Assembly: GCA_903861145.1 (NCBI GenBank)
Contig: CAIOTH010000088.1
Coordinates: forward strand, 1 to 38,902
Length of the DNA stretch: 38,902 bases
Reading direction: 5' to 3'
Source of the DNA: an uncultured Bacteroidota bacterium
Lineage (GTDB): Bacteria > Bacteroidota > Bacteroidia > Chitinophagales > LD1
Under the pieces are notes generated by a model. The model searched no databases. It was not told where the DNA came from and was given only the letters and a program-made list of their open reading frames with translations. How positions within the stretch are numbered: position 1 is the first letter of the stretch; every line of letters begins with the position of its first letter. Made by a program: the position numbers and the translations under genes. Shown here piece after piece: positions 6,887 to 16,209 of this stretch.

Positions 6887-7471
6887 TTAAGTATTAAATA
6901 AATCGTTATACAGGCTTTGCAACCGTTCCCTCAAAAACAAAATGGCATATCGCTTTCTCGATAAAAGGGTGTTAACATTCGCCCCCGTTATTTCCGAAAT
7001 CTCCTGAAAACTCTTGTCTTCAATTTCATGCATAATAAATACCTCGCGTTGTTCTGCCGGCAACTCTTCAAGCGCCGCCATTAGGCCTTCCGTAATTGCA
7101 TCGCGCATCATTTCCGTTTCAGGCGAGTTCGAATTAGAAGGTAAAAAATCCGAAATATCCAACCGGTCACCATCGTCTCCGGCCCGTACTGCAAAGTGGT
7201 CTTCTAATGAAGTAGGCTTCTTTTTTCTATAGCGGTCAGTAATCTTATTACGCGCCACTGTAAACAGCCATGATGCAATTTGCTCTACGGGTTTCATTAA
7301 GCGATAGGTATTTACCAGTTCGTAGAAAACATCCTGCAGAATGTCCTCAGCATCTTCCTGAGTTGGTACTCTCTTCCTTATAAAATCCAATAAACGTTTC
7401 CGTTCCTTTTCAACCGTTAGACTGATAGAGTCGTTCTGGGTATCGGCCATTGTGATATTTAAGTTAACCAT
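6887..7471 (-). CDS. ECF-type RNA polymerase sigma-70 factor
   Basis: Region 2 is clear (EDAEDILQDVFYELVNTYR, then ASWLFTVARNKITDRYRKK), as is region 4 (LPAEQREVFIMHEIEDKSF, SEITGANVNTLLSRKRYAI helix-turn-helix). The two are joined by a linker of about 45 residues rich in Asp, Ser and Asn. I place the start at the ATG at 7471 (MVNLNITMADTQ, 194 residues); MADTQ at 7450 is also possible. The frame stays open to 7576, but those residues do not resemble a sigma factor and would cover the promoter-like inverted repeat. It should direct RNA polymerase to a small stress or envelope regulon. The 111-residue membrane protein lies downstream. Confidence 0.92.
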   Translation of the reverse strand: MVNLNITMADTQNDSISLTVEKERKRLLDFIRKRVPTQEDAEDILQDVFYELVNTYRLMKPVEQIASWLFTVARNKITDRYRKKKPTSLEDHFAVRAGDDGDRLDISDFLPSNSNSPETEMMRDAITEGLMAALEELPAEQREVFIMHEIEDKSFQEISEITGANVNTLLSRKRYAILFLRERLQSLYNDLFNT

Positions 7472-7519
7472 AGTCCTTTCCTGTATGGATTGAAAGACGG
7501 CGATGACGTAAGAATATTT

Positions 7520-7612
7520 TACAAAGGTGGTTAAATATTGTTTTAAGCAGCTATTTTCAATGCTAAAGCAGGCCATTAGCCCTTCTTCAGTCTTTTAACA
7601 ACCACCTTTGTA
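7520..7612. promoter_or_regulatory. 13-bp perfect inverted repeat with divergent promoter-like boxes
   Basis: TACAAAGGTGGTT (7520-7532) and AACCACCTTTGTA (7600-7612) are exact inverse copies 67 bases apart. Each arm contains CACCTTTG, one base from the TAnnTTTG box. The left arm points toward the sigma factor gene and would start transcription about 37 bases before its ATG. The right arm points toward the histidine kinase. The pair may be sites for the same sigma factor or regulator. The 7613-7903 region before the kinase holds no recognised gene. Confidence 0.4.
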
Positions 7613-7903
7613 GTAAGCGTTGACAAGCGTGGAGCTCGCATTTTGAGGTGCATATCAACAAGGGGAATACAAGCTGTTGATTTATAAAGCAAAATCGTTA
7701 TTGAAAATTTATTTTGCTGGTTATCAACCTCTTTTAAAAAAGAGTTTCTAAATTAGCTATCAAGGTTAACCCCCTATAACCTCACCCATGGAAGTGTGTA
7801 TTTTTTGGCCCTGAAGTTTCTACAAAAATTATTTGTAGAAAGTGAAACATTCTGCCGGGTATTGAGTAGAACAATGTGTGCGTTGTGTTATAAAACCGTT
7901 ACC

Positions 7904-9298
7904 ATGGCTAATTTTCAAAATACTATCGCTGAAATGACTTTGACTGATAAAACGGCCGAGTATTCCGAAAAAGTGAAGGCAAACGAAATGAACCCTCTGG
8001 CTTCGCTTTACGAAAACCTGCTTAACCTCGGTGCCGATTCAGTTGCCGATAAGGAACAGAAAAAGTACATCCGTATTACCAACTTTATTACCATCAATGC
8101 CTTCATTGCATCGCTGGTTTATCTTACAATAGCCATTTTATGGGAGAGGTGGTTTTGGTTCGGCGCTAATCTTGGTATGACCGTGGTTTGCCTCCTGGTT
8201 ATTTTTATGAACGGCTTTAACTATACCAACCTCTCAAGGTTAACTTTTATGCTGGGTGTTAACCTGGCTTTGTTTGGCGGCATTGTTATTATGGGCCCCC
8301 AGGCCCGTGGCGATAACTTCTTTTTAATTGCCCTCGTTATTCCCTTTTTGATTTACGACCTTAAAAGCACAATCCACATCCTGCTTGGCGTAGGTACCTC
8401 TATGGCCCTATTGGTTTTTTGTAGTTACCTGGTGCCATTTATGACGGCCTATAATTTAAATGTTGAACAGCAGTTGCTCATGTACCACATAGGCCTGGTA
8501 ATTCAGTTTTTTTTAGCGCTTTCGGCTGTCTATCAAATGGCGCTTTACAATCGCAAAGCCGAGGAAGATCTGGCTTCGTCAGCCGCTCAAATGTCATTTC
8601 AAACAACCGAGTTAAAGCGGTCCAATTCCGACCTGGAACAATTTGCCTACATCATTTCGCACGATTTAAAAGCCCCTGTCCGTAATATTTCCAGTTTTAT
8701 GAGTTTATTGGCTACCAAACACGGCCCCTCTTTAAATCCGGAGGCGCGCGAGTTTGTAGATTATTCGCGCAACGGCGCCAAGCGTATGGAGCGCCTTATT
8801 GACGATGTTCTTTCATATTGTCGCATAGGCACCAATCTGCCAAATCCCACCCCGGTTAACCTTAACGATGTGGTAAGCACGGTTAGGTTTGAGTTGGGCG
8901 AAAGGCTAAAGGCTATAAATGGCGAGGTCATTATCAGTAAAGAATTGCCCATAGTGCATAACGTGCACTCATCGCTCATGTATCACGTATTGCAGAACCT
9001 CATAACCAACGGCCTTAAATTCAACAAAAGTGCCAACCCCGAAATCAATGTTTATTGGACAAACTCTCTAAATTATTATACTTTTTCAGTACATGATAAT
9101 GGTATTGGTATTTCAAAAGAGTACTCTGCTACCATCTTCCAGATGTTTAAACGTTTGCATAACGAAAACGAATACGACGGAACCGGTATTGGCCTCGCCA
9201 TTTGCAAAAAAATTGTAGAGTATTACAACGGCGAAATCTGGTTTGAAAGCGAAGCTGGTAAAGGCACCACTTTCCATTTCACTATCCGTAAGTTTTAA
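7904..9298 (+). CDS. orphan membrane histidine kinase
   Basis: From the ATG at 7904 this is 464 residues. An N-terminal cytoplasmic stretch of about 55 residues precedes about six TM helices (roughly residues 63-210) forming a sensor without a large periplasmic loop. A short coiled linker, the DHp helix (SDLEQFAYIISHDLKAPVRN, phosphorylated His at about residue 253), and a full HATPase domain follow: N box NLITNGLKFN, G1 DNGIGIS, F box IFQMFKRL and G2 GTGIGLAICKKIV. The linker sequence is of the phytochrome-type HK group. No response regulator gene is adjacent, so its partner is elsewhere. The frame could begin at 7796, but the first 36 residues (Cys- and Phe-rich) look non-coding. It is divergent from the sigma factor gene and may be linked to it. 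Confidence 0.92.
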   Translation: MANFQNTIAEMTLTDKTAEYSEKVKANEMNPLASLYENLLNLGADSVADKEQKKYIRITNFITINAFIASLVYLTIAILWERWFWFGANLGMTVVCLLVIFMNGFNYTNLSRLTFMLGVNLALFGGIVIMGPQARGDNFFLIALVIPFLIYDLKSTIHILLGVGTSMALLVFCSYLVPFMTAYNLNVEQQLLMYHIGLVIQFFLALSAVYQMALYNRKAEEDLASSAAQMSFQTTELKRSNSDLEQFAYIISHDLKAPVRNISSFMSLLATKHGPSLNPEAREFVDYSRNGAKRMERLIDDVLSYCRIGTNLPNPTPVNLNDVVSTVRFELGERLKAINGEVIISKELPIVHNVHSSLMYHVLQNLITNGLKFNKSANPEINVYWTNSLNYYTFSVHDNGIGISKEYSATIFQMFKRLHNENEYDGTGIGLAICKKIVEYYNGEIWFESEAGKGTTFHFTIRKF

Positions 9299-9549
9299 CA
9301 ACTTCTTCTTACTGGCTTTTGTGTCAAATAAAACACAACAAAAATAGCTTGGGTGTGCATTTTATCCATTTTTTTATTGCCAGGTAATGACTCTTGTCAT
9401 GTCGGGTTTCCTCATGATTTTTGTCAGCCATAGTGTATTCCTGCTTGCGTTGTTATACACATTTCAACAATGCGCATTTTTTGTAATGTTTAAGATGAGC
9501 TGAAACCCTTATAAAGTCTCATCTCTGGCGCTTATTTAAATCCAGTCCA
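9299..9549. other. intergenic region with no recognised gene
   Basis: About 250 A/T-rich bases follow the histidine kinase. I see no coding frame, no clear terminator and no structured RNA here. The regulatory elements of the act cluster begin at 9550. Confidence 0.5.
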
Positions 9550-9575
9550 AATAAAATTTTGTCCGAAATTTTATT
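9550..9575. promoter_or_regulatory. perfect AT-rich palindrome upstream of the act promoter
   Basis: AATAAAATTT (9550-9559) and AAATTTTATT (9566-9575) are exact inverse copies around a 6-base core TGTCCG. It ends 8 bases before the -33 element of the predicted act promoter, a position typical for an activator site. No T run follows, so it is not a terminator. The binding protein is unknown. Confidence 0.45.
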
Positions 9576-9583
9576 GCCCAATT

Positions 9584-9615
9584 TTTGGTTTTTTAGTCGC
9601 TGGTGTTCATATTTG
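9584..9615 (+). promoter_or_regulatory. predicted promoter of the act-cox cluster
   Basis: TTTG (9584-9587), a 20-base spacer and CATATTTG (9608-9615) match the Bacteroidota promoter with one mismatch in the -7 box. A start near 9622 would leave about 16 bases before the actA ATG. Confidence 0.5.
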
Positions 9616-9637
9616 CCCCGCATTTTTTTACAATTCT

Positions 9638-10930
9638 ATGACATTTCTCTGCCAAATGATATTAGAACACCACGCGCGAGCATCGAAAAATCTTTCCCTC
9701 CCAACCTTTTTAACCATATTCCTCTGTTTGGGGATGTTGGTGTCCAACGCTGAAGTTGACAAGGCCAAATGGACCGAGGGGAAGGCATTATTTAAAAGCA
9801 ATTGTTCTTCCTGCCATAATCCCACTGCGGATGGCACAGGCCCTGCTTTAAAAGGAGTAACCGCCCGCTGGGATGCTGGTGGCGACTATAAAGGCAAAAC
9901 AGGCAACCAATGGCTGCACGTTTGGATTACAAACTGGCACGATGCTGTTGATGCCGGCGACCCATACGCCGTTAACATGCGCCACAGCCGTACCGCTGAA
10001 ATGAATGTTTTTAAAGGCATTCTTAAAGCCGATGACGTTGACAATATCATCCTTTATGTTGAGAATTCTGACCTCTTCGCACCTAAAACCGAAGCCAAAA
10101 CAACGGCAGCCACTACAACTAACGAAGGGGATGAAGCACCTGGCGCTTCTCTTTACATCTTTGTAATCTTCCTGGTATTGCTTGTTGCAATATTGATTGG
10201 AGTTACCAATAAGCTTGATCAGATTATTGATGAGAAAAAAGGTGTGGCCCTTGAAGTTAAAGTTCCTTTCTGGAAAAAGCCAAACTTTATTGTGGCCGCC
10301 TGTTTGATTTTGTTCGTTTATGGCGGGTATGTAACGGTTGATGCCGGGGTGCATTTAGGCCGCCAGCAAGGTTACCAGCCCGATCAGCCCATCCGTTTCT
10401 CGCACGCTTTACATGCCGGCACACATAAAATCGATTGCCAGTATTGCCACCAAACAGCTAACAAAGGCAAAAACTCAAATATCCCTTCGCTTAATACTTG
10501 TATGAACTGTCACAAACAAGTTAGCAAAGGCCCTAAATACGGAACTGAGGAAATTGCTAAGATTTATGCTGCTGTGGGTTGGGACCCTGCAACTAAAACA
10601 TATGCAAACACCCCTAAACCGGTTGAGTGGGTCCGCGTTCACAACCTGCCTGACCATGTTTACTTTAACCACGCACAGCACGTAAATGCCGGTAAAGTTC
10701 AGTGTCAAACATGCCATGGCCCTATCGAAACTATGGACCAGGTTTATCAATACTCTCCGCTTTCAATGGGCTGGTGTATTAACTGCCACCGTAATACTGA
10801 GGTGCAGTTTGCTTCAAACAACTACTACAGCACCTACACAAAAATTCACGAAGGCTTGAAGAACAAATCAATCGACAAAGTAACAGTTGAAACAATTGGT
10901 GGAACTGAATGTCAAAAGTGCCACTACTAG
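9638..10930 (+). CDS. actA: alternative complex III subunit ActA, hexaheme cytochrome c
   Basis: ActA is the multiheme subunit of alternative complex III (ACIII), which oxidises menaquinol and passes electrons on. The 430-residue product is the fused form: a monoheme cytochrome domain (CSSCH, 56-60) after a signal sequence (about 21-38), a TM segment (172-190), a second TM (216-232), and a pentaheme domain (CQYCH 267-271, CMNCH 288-292, CQTCH 356-360, CINCH 380-384, CQKCH 425-429). Six CXXCH motifs in all. The start is uncertain: ATG at 9638 fits the promoter, ATG at 9656 is possible. First gene of a twelve-gene respiratory cluster; actB follows after 40 bases. Confidence 0.95.
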   Translation: MTFLCQMILEHHARASKNLSLPTFLTIFLCLGMLVSNAEVDKAKWTEGKALFKSNCSSCHNPTADGTGPALKGVTARWDAGGDYKGKTGNQWLHVWITNWHDAVDAGDPYAVNMRHSRTAEMNVFKGILKADDVDNIILYVENSDLFAPKTEAKTTAATTTNEGDEAPGASLYIFVIFLVLLVAILIGVTNKLDQIIDEKKGVALEVKVPFWKKPNFIVAACLILFVYGGYVTVDAGVHLGRQQGYQPDQPIRFSHALHAGTHKIDCQYCHQTANKGKNSNIPSLNTCMNCHKQVSKGPKYGTEEIAKIYAAVGWDPATKTYANTPKPVEWVRVHNLPDHVYFNHAQHVNAGKVQCQTCHGPIETMDQVYQYSPLSMGWCINCHRNTEVQFASNNYYSTYTKIHEGLKNKSIDKVTVETIGGTECQKCHY

Positions 10931-10970
10931 GATTTTTATTTTAAGAATAACGAACGATCAACATAAAGCA

Positions 10971-13900
10971 ATGGCTGAAAAAATTTACTGGAAAGGGATA
11001 GAAGAAAAGGAACAATCAGAAGGCTTCCGTCAGATAGCTGAAAAGGAATTCATGGATGAACTTCCTGTATTAAGCTCTATTACCGAACCTATCTCTACAG
11101 GCAACTCAAGCAGAAGAGATTTTTTGAAAATGCTTGGTTTTAGTGTAACGGCAGCAACCATTGCCGCAAGCTGCGAAATGCCTGTTCGTAAGTCAATTCC
11201 TTACATCTGGAGGCCCGAAGAAATTGCTCCCGGTATTGCTAACTACTATGCAAGTACCTTTTACCAGGGTGGCGATTACTGCGCTGTGTTGGTTAAAACC
11301 CGCGAAGGACGCCCTATTAAAATTGAAGGCAGAAACTTAAAAAATGCCCGTGTAACCAAAGGCGGTACTAACGCCCGCGCACAAGCATCAGTACTTAGTT
11401 TATACGATGGCGCCCGTTTCAAAAGCCCTAAAAGAGGAAATGAAAATATTACATGGGAAACTGCCGATAAAGAAATAGCAGAGAAGCTGAAAGCTGCCGC
11501 AGGTGCAGGTAAAGTGGTTCTGTTCTCTTCAACTATCATTTCACCTTCTACAAAAGCTGTTATTGCCGAATTTGCAAAGTCAGTTGGCGAAAGCAAATTT
11601 GAGCATTTGGTATACGATGGTATTTCGTACTCAGGCATGCTGGATGCTAACGAAAAATCATTCGGCAAACGTTTAATTCCTTCATACAACTTTGCAAAAG
11701 CAAAAGTGATTGTTGGTGTAGGTGCCGATTTCTTAGGTACCTGGGTTTCTCCTATCGAATTCTCTGCTGATTACGCAATCAATCGCCGCGTATCGAATGA
11801 TAAAAAAGATATGAGCCGCCACATTCAAATTGAGTCGGTTCCTACTATCACCGGTTACAAGGCCGATACCCGCATTTCAGTTAAACCATCTGAAGAATTG
11901 AATGCTTTAGTTGATTTATACAACGTAATAGTTGGTGGTTCTTCGGCTAAAAATGCAAAAGTTGGCAAGGCTGCAAAAGAACTATTGGATGCAAAGGGTG
12001 CATCATTAGTGGTATGCGGAAGTAACGATACCAACGCTCAATTACTGGCTAACGCAATCAACAACGCACTGGGCAACTACGGCACTACCATTACCTGGGA
12101 TCGTCCATATAACACTAAACAAGGTTCTGATAAAGCAATTACATCATTAGTTGACGGCTTGAATGCCGGAACTACCAAAGCCGTTTTATTCTACGAATCG
12201 AACCCGGTTTCTACTTCGCCTGTTAAAGGCCTTGCCGATGCTTTAAAGAAAGCTGATGTTGTTGTATCGTTTGCAAACCGCCAGGATGAAACATCTTTGG
12301 TTAGCACCTATGTTACGCCCGATAACCACTGGTTAGAAAGCTGGAACGACGCTGAACCAAAGGCCGGCATTTTCAACACAACCCAACCTACTATTACTAA
12401 ATTATTCGATACCCGTCCTTTCCAGGAAACATTGATGAAATGGGCAGGTAAAGAAGGTTCATACTACGATTTTATACAGCAACACTGGGAGGCTAATGTA
12501 TATCCTAAAGCCGACCACTTAGGTTTGTTCTGGTCATTCTGGGATTTAGCTGTTGCCGATGGCGAAGTTGAGGTCCCGGCTTCAGGTTCTGCTTCATACA
12601 GCGCAGCCGGTGCTTCTGATGCAGCTGCTTCGGTTACTGCTACTGCTTCATCTTTAGGCGATGCGCAGGTTAAATTCTACGAATCAATAGCTATAGGCGA
12701 TGGATACTGGGCTGATAATCCTTGGCTACAAGAGTTACCCGATCCGGTTTCTAAAATTACCTGGGATAACTACATTATCGTTAGCCCGCAATGGTTAGTA
12801 AAGAACGGTTATAGCTTCGACGGCGACTTCAAAGAAAAGAGATATTATATTGGCAAGCTTACCGTAAACGGCCAAACAATCGAATTACCTGTTGTTGGTG
12901 TTCCGGGCACGGCCGAAGGCACCTTTGGTATAGCTTTAGGGTACGGAAGACAAGGCATTCAAAATCCTGAATTAAGAAACGGTAAAGCGGCTTTCCAATT
13001 CCTGGTTAATAATAAAGATGGAAACTTCACCAACGTAGCTAAAGCCTCTATCGAAAAAACGGCTAATACCGAGCAATTGGCTATTACCCAAACCCACTTC
13101 AACATTACCATGAAGGATTTGGGAGGTGTTAAAACAAGAAAAACTGTAAAAGAAACCACGCTTCACGAATACAAGAAAGACTCAATGGCCGGTAACGAAG
13201 ACCGCAAAGAGATTCTTGAAGACATGGTTACATTATACGACAAGCACGAATATCCGGGCCCACACTGGACCATGGTTGTTGACCTTAACACTTGCACCGG
13301 TTGCGGCGCCTGTGTGGTAGCTTGTAATGCAGAAAATAACGTACCAGTTGTAGGTAAAGACCAGGTTCGCCGTAGCCGCGAAATGCACTGGATGCGTATC
13401 GACCGGTACTATACCGGTGAGGTTGACAATCCGGATGTAGTATTCCAGCCTTTAATGTGCCAGCACTGCGATAACGCACCTTGCGAAAACGTTTGCCCGG
13501 TTGCCGCTACTAACCACAGCAGCGAAGGTTTGAACCAAATGGCTTATAACCGTTGCATCGGTACCCGTTACTGCGCTAACAACTGTCCTTATAAAGTACG
13601 TAGGTTTAACTGGTACGATTACCAACAAGCCGATTCTTTCGATAAGAAATGGGGTACTGATAACAACCGTCCGTTAAGCGAAACTACGCTCGAAATGCAC
13701 GAACCACTTACACGTATGGTGTTAAACCCTGATGTGACCGTTCGTTCAAGAGGGGTAATGGAAAAATGCTCTTTCTGTGTGCAGCGTTTACAAGGTGGTA
13801 AATTGGAAGCTAAAAAAGCTAACCGCGTATTAACTGGTCTTAAGCTTGATACTGATGGAACCGTTGTTGAATACGGCGACATCCACACTGCTTGTCAAAC

Positions 13901-14102
13901 AGCATGTCCTACCAACGCAATCACTTTCGGCGATAGAAATAATAAAGAAAGCGAAGTATCGAAGAAGTTTAAAGACGAAAGAGCTTTTGGTGTAATTGAA
14001 GAAATACACACTATGCCAAACGTGCTTTACTTAACACAGGTTCGTAACCGTGAAGAAGAGAAGAAATACGAAGTAATAGATTACTATCATCCAAAAGCGT
14101 AA
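10971..14102 (+). CDS. actB: alternative complex III subunit ActB, iron-sulfur/molybdopterin-fold protein
   Basis: ActB is the large peripheral subunit of ACIII. In 1043 residues it joins a molybdopterin-oxidoreductase-like domain without cofactor (about 75-745) and a C-terminal ferredoxin-like domain (about 765-1000) with four cysteine groups: CTGCGAC...C, CQHCDNAPC...C, CIGTRYCANNC and CSFC...CQTAC. Known ACIII structures place three [4Fe-4S] and one [3Fe-4S] clusters here. A twin-arginine-type signal (RRDFLK, 48-53) precedes Cys68 in a lipobox-like context (AASC), matching the lipid-anchored ActB of Flavobacterium. A Ser/Ala-rich insert lies at about 545-567. The ATG at 10971 is chosen because an open frame beginning upstream would overlap actA and lacks family sequence. 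Confidence 0.96.
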   Translation: MAEKIYWKGIEEKEQSEGFRQIAEKEFMDELPVLSSITEPISTGNSSRRDFLKMLGFSVTAATIAASCEMPVRKSIPYIWRPEEIAPGIANYYASTFYQGGDYCAVLVKTREGRPIKIEGRNLKNARVTKGGTNARAQASVLSLYDGARFKSPKRGNENITWETADKEIAEKLKAAAGAGKVVLFSSTIISPSTKAVIAEFAKSVGESKFEHLVYDGISYSGMLDANEKSFGKRLIPSYNFAKAKVIVGVGADFLGTWVSPIEFSADYAINRRVSNDKKDMSRHIQIESVPTITGYKADTRISVKPSEELNALVDLYNVIVGGSSAKNAKVGKAAKELLDAKGASLVVCGSNDTNAQLLANAINNALGNYGTTITWDRPYNTKQGSDKAITSLVDGLNAGTTKAVLFYESNPVSTSPVKGLADALKKADVVVSFANRQDETSLVSTYVTPDNHWLESWNDAEPKAGIFNTTQPTITKLFDTRPFQETLMKWAGKEGSYYDFIQQHWEANVYPKADHLGLFWSFWDLAVADGEVEVPASGSASYSAAGASDAAASVTATASSLGDAQVKFYESIAIGDGYWADNPWLQELPDPVSKITWDNYIIVSPQWLVKNGYSFDGDFKEKRYYIGKLTVNGQTIELPVVGVPGTAEGTFGIALGYGRQGIQNPELRNGKAAFQFLVNNKDGNFTNVAKASIEKTANTEQLAITQTHFNITMKDLGGVKTRKTVKETTLHEYKKDSMAGNEDRKEILEDMVTLYDKHEYPGPHWTMVVDLNTCTGCGACVVACNAENNVPVVGKDQVRRSREMHWMRIDRYYTGEVDNPDVVFQPLMCQHCDNAPCENVCPVAATNHSSEGLNQMAYNRCIGTRYCANNCPYKVRRFNWYDYQQADSFDKKWGTDNNRPLSETTLEMHEPLTRMVLNPDVTVRSRGVMEKCSFCVQRLQGGKLEAKKANRVLTGLKLDTDGTVVEYGDIHTACQTACPTNAITFGDRNNKESEVSKKFKDERAFGVIEEIHTMPNVLYLTQVRNREEEKKYEVIDYYHPKA

Positions 14103-14149
14103 TTAAGAAGATAGAAACCGATTAAATTTTAACTGATTAATTTTTAGAA

Positions 14150-15610
14150 ATGCACGCATACGAATCAGAATTCCGGGAACCTCTAATCAATGGATTAGAC
14201 AAGAACTACACCAAAATCACTGATGATTTGGTTGCCCCTACAGAAAGGATCACTCCGCTGTGGTTAATAGCAACTTTAATCACCGGTGCTGGTGCCGCCT
14301 TTTTTGTTTTCTGCTTAACCTGGACAGTTTGGTTCGGTATCGGAACCTGGGGTTTAAATAAAACAATTGGTTGGGCATGGGATATCACCAACTTCGTTTG
14401 GTGGATCGGTATCGGTCACGCCGGAACTTTGATTTCTGCCATCTTGTTATTATTCCGTCAGCGTTTCCGTACCGGTATTAACCGTGCTGCTGAAGCCATG
14501 ACAATTTTTGCGGTAATATGTGCGGGTATGTTCCCCATCTTCCACATGGGCCGTGTTTGGGATGCTCCTTTCATCTTCCCTATACCAAATACACGTGGTC
14601 CGGTTTGGGTAAACTTTAACTCACCACTTTTGTGGGATGTGTTTGCAATCTCAACTTACTTCTCGGTATCGCTCTTGTTTTGGTATTCAGGTTTAATGCC
14701 TGACTTTGGAACAATTCGTGACCGTGCAAAAGGCAAAACCCGTAAGTGGATATACAATATTTTATCCTTCGGCTGGCAGGGTACTGCTAAACAATGGCAG
14801 CGTTTTGAAGCACTTTGTTTGGTATTGGCCGGTCTTTCTACCCCACTGGTACTTTCGGTTCACACCATAGTAAGTTTCGACTTCGCAACCTCAGTTATTC
14901 CGGGATGGCACACTACCATTTTCCCTCCATACTTCGTGGCCGGTGCAATCTTCTCCGGTTTTGCCATGGTTGAAACATTGATGTTGATTTCGCGCAAAAT
15001 GTTCAGCCTCGAAGATTACATTACTATTAACCACATCGAGTCAATGAATAAAATCATTGTGCTTACCGGTTCAATAGTAGGTATAGCTTACTTAACAGAG
15101 TTGTTCATTGCATGGTATTCAGGTTTCTTGTATGAGCAGTTTGCTTTCTACAATCGTATTTTAGGAAAGTATTTTTGGGCTTACGCTATCATGATGACTT
15201 GTAACGTTGTTACACCTCAGTTCTACTGGATTAAGAGCATCAGAAGAAACCTTTACTGGACATTCGCTCTTTCAATTTTCGTAAACATTGGTATGTGGTT
15301 CGAGCGTTTTGTAATCATCGTTACCTCTTTGGCTGATGATTATTTGCCATCTAGCTGGAACTACTTCTCGCCAACATGGGTTGACTGGGGTATTTATTTA
15401 GGTTCAATTTCAGTGTTCCTGTTCTTGTTCCTGTTGTTCTCTCGTTTCTTCCCAACCATCGCTATTGCCGAAGTAAAATCTATATTCCGTATTGCATCCG
15501 AAGTGTCAAAAGTTGCACGTGCTAAAGAAGCACAATCGGCAACCGCAAGCACCGGTGGTTTTGTAGGCTTGCAATCAATAGGGCCATTAGATAAAGACGC
15601 TAAGAATTAA
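14150..15610 (+). CDS. actC: alternative complex III subunit ActC, NrfD-like quinol-binding membrane protein
   Basis: ActC is an NrfD/PsrC-type integral membrane subunit carrying a menaquinol site. The 486 residues hold about ten TM helices. Family features include GIGHAGTLISAILLLFRQ in TM2, the HMGRVWDAPF motif after TM3, and an antiparallel four-helix-bundle layout with conserved His and Asp residues near the periplasmic side. The C-terminal tail of about 40 residues is cytoplasmic. It lies 47 bases after actB, and with ActF would form the membrane core of the complex. Confidence 0.96.
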   Translation: MHAYESEFREPLINGLDKNYTKITDDLVAPTERITPLWLIATLITGAGAAFFVFCLTWTVWFGIGTWGLNKTIGWAWDITNFVWWIGIGHAGTLISAILLLFRQRFRTGINRAAEAMTIFAVICAGMFPIFHMGRVWDAPFIFPIPNTRGPVWVNFNSPLLWDVFAISTYFSVSLLFWYSGLMPDFGTIRDRAKGKTRKWIYNILSFGWQGTAKQWQRFEALCLVLAGLSTPLVLSVHTIVSFDFATSVIPGWHTTIFPPYFVAGAIFSGFAMVETLMLISRKMFSLEDYITINHIESMNKIIVLTGSIVGIAYLTELFIAWYSGFLYEQFAFYNRILGKYFWAYAIMMTCNVVTPQFYWIKSIRRNLYWTFALSIFVNIGMWFERFVIIVTSLADDYLPSSWNYFSPTWVDWGIYLGSISVFLFLFLLFSRFFPTIAIAEVKSIFRIASEVSKVARAKEAQSATASTGGFVGLQSIGPLDKDAKN

Positions 15611-15642
15611 TAAAAGATATAAAGGACTGATTAAATAAGTAT

Positions 15643-16185
15643 ATGGAATCAAACAAATTTGTAGTAGGCCTTTGGGACCATGAGGAAGTTTACCTTCATG
15701 CAATTGGGCATATCAGAAAAAAGGGGATAGCGATTTACGAAAGCCTTACTCCGTTTCCGGTTCACGGATTGGAGAACGCACTGGGTTACCGCGATACCCG
15801 CTTGCATACCACAGCATTTATTTTCGGTGCTACCGGTACCACGCTGGCGCTTACCTTTATGACTTGGGTGATGACCTATAACTATCCATTAAACGTGGGT
15901 GGTAAACCTTACTGGCCGCTGCCTTCGTTCATTCCTATCACTTTCGAGTTAACAGTATTGTTCTCGGCATGGGGTATGACTCTTACTTATTTGGTTAGAA
16001 ACAAACTATGGCCGGGCCGCGTTCCAAGAATTTTCGACAAGAGAACTACTGACGACCGTTTTGCATTGGTATTTGATGCCGAGCAATTAACCGAAGCTCA
16101 GAAAAACGAAATAAAGAGTCTTTGCACCAGCGAAGGCGCTGTTGAAGTAAAAGACAAAGTATTTGCTGAAAACGAAGGATTATAA
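15643..16185 (+). CDS. actD: alternative complex III subunit ActD (DUF3341)
   Basis: ActD is a small membrane subunit at the cytoplasmic side of ACIII. The 180-residue protein has the DUF3341 layout: a soluble N-terminal ferredoxin-like part (VVGLWDHEEVYLHAIGHIRKKGI), two TM helices (about 67-88 and 104-125), a WPGRVPRIFD segment and an acidic C-terminus. Its position between actC and actE is canonical. Confidence 0.94.
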   Translation: MESNKFVVGLWDHEEVYLHAIGHIRKKGIAIYESLTPFPVHGLENALGYRDTRLHTTAFIFGATGTTLALTFMTWVMTYNYPLNVGGKPYWPLPSFIPITFELTVLFSAWGMTLTYLVRNKLWPGRVPRIFDKRTTDDRFALVFDAEQLTEAQKNEIKSLCTSEGAVEVKDKVFAENEGL

Positions 16186-16209
16186 AAACGGAAATCGCTA
16201 ATAACGAAG

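Noticed and set aside
7472-7576. N-terminal extension of the sigma factor by 35 residues
   Set aside because: The extra residues are unlike sigma factors and would cover the left arm of the inverted repeat with its promoter-like box; the ATG at 7471 fits better.
7796-7903. N-terminal extension of the histidine kinase by 36 residues
   Set aside because: The segment is Cys/Phe/Leu-rich without signal-peptide logic and is followed by a good ATG at 7904.
10887-10970. actB starting inside actA
   Set aside because: The 28 extra residues translate actA coding sequence in another frame; the ATG at 10971 gives the expected N-terminus.
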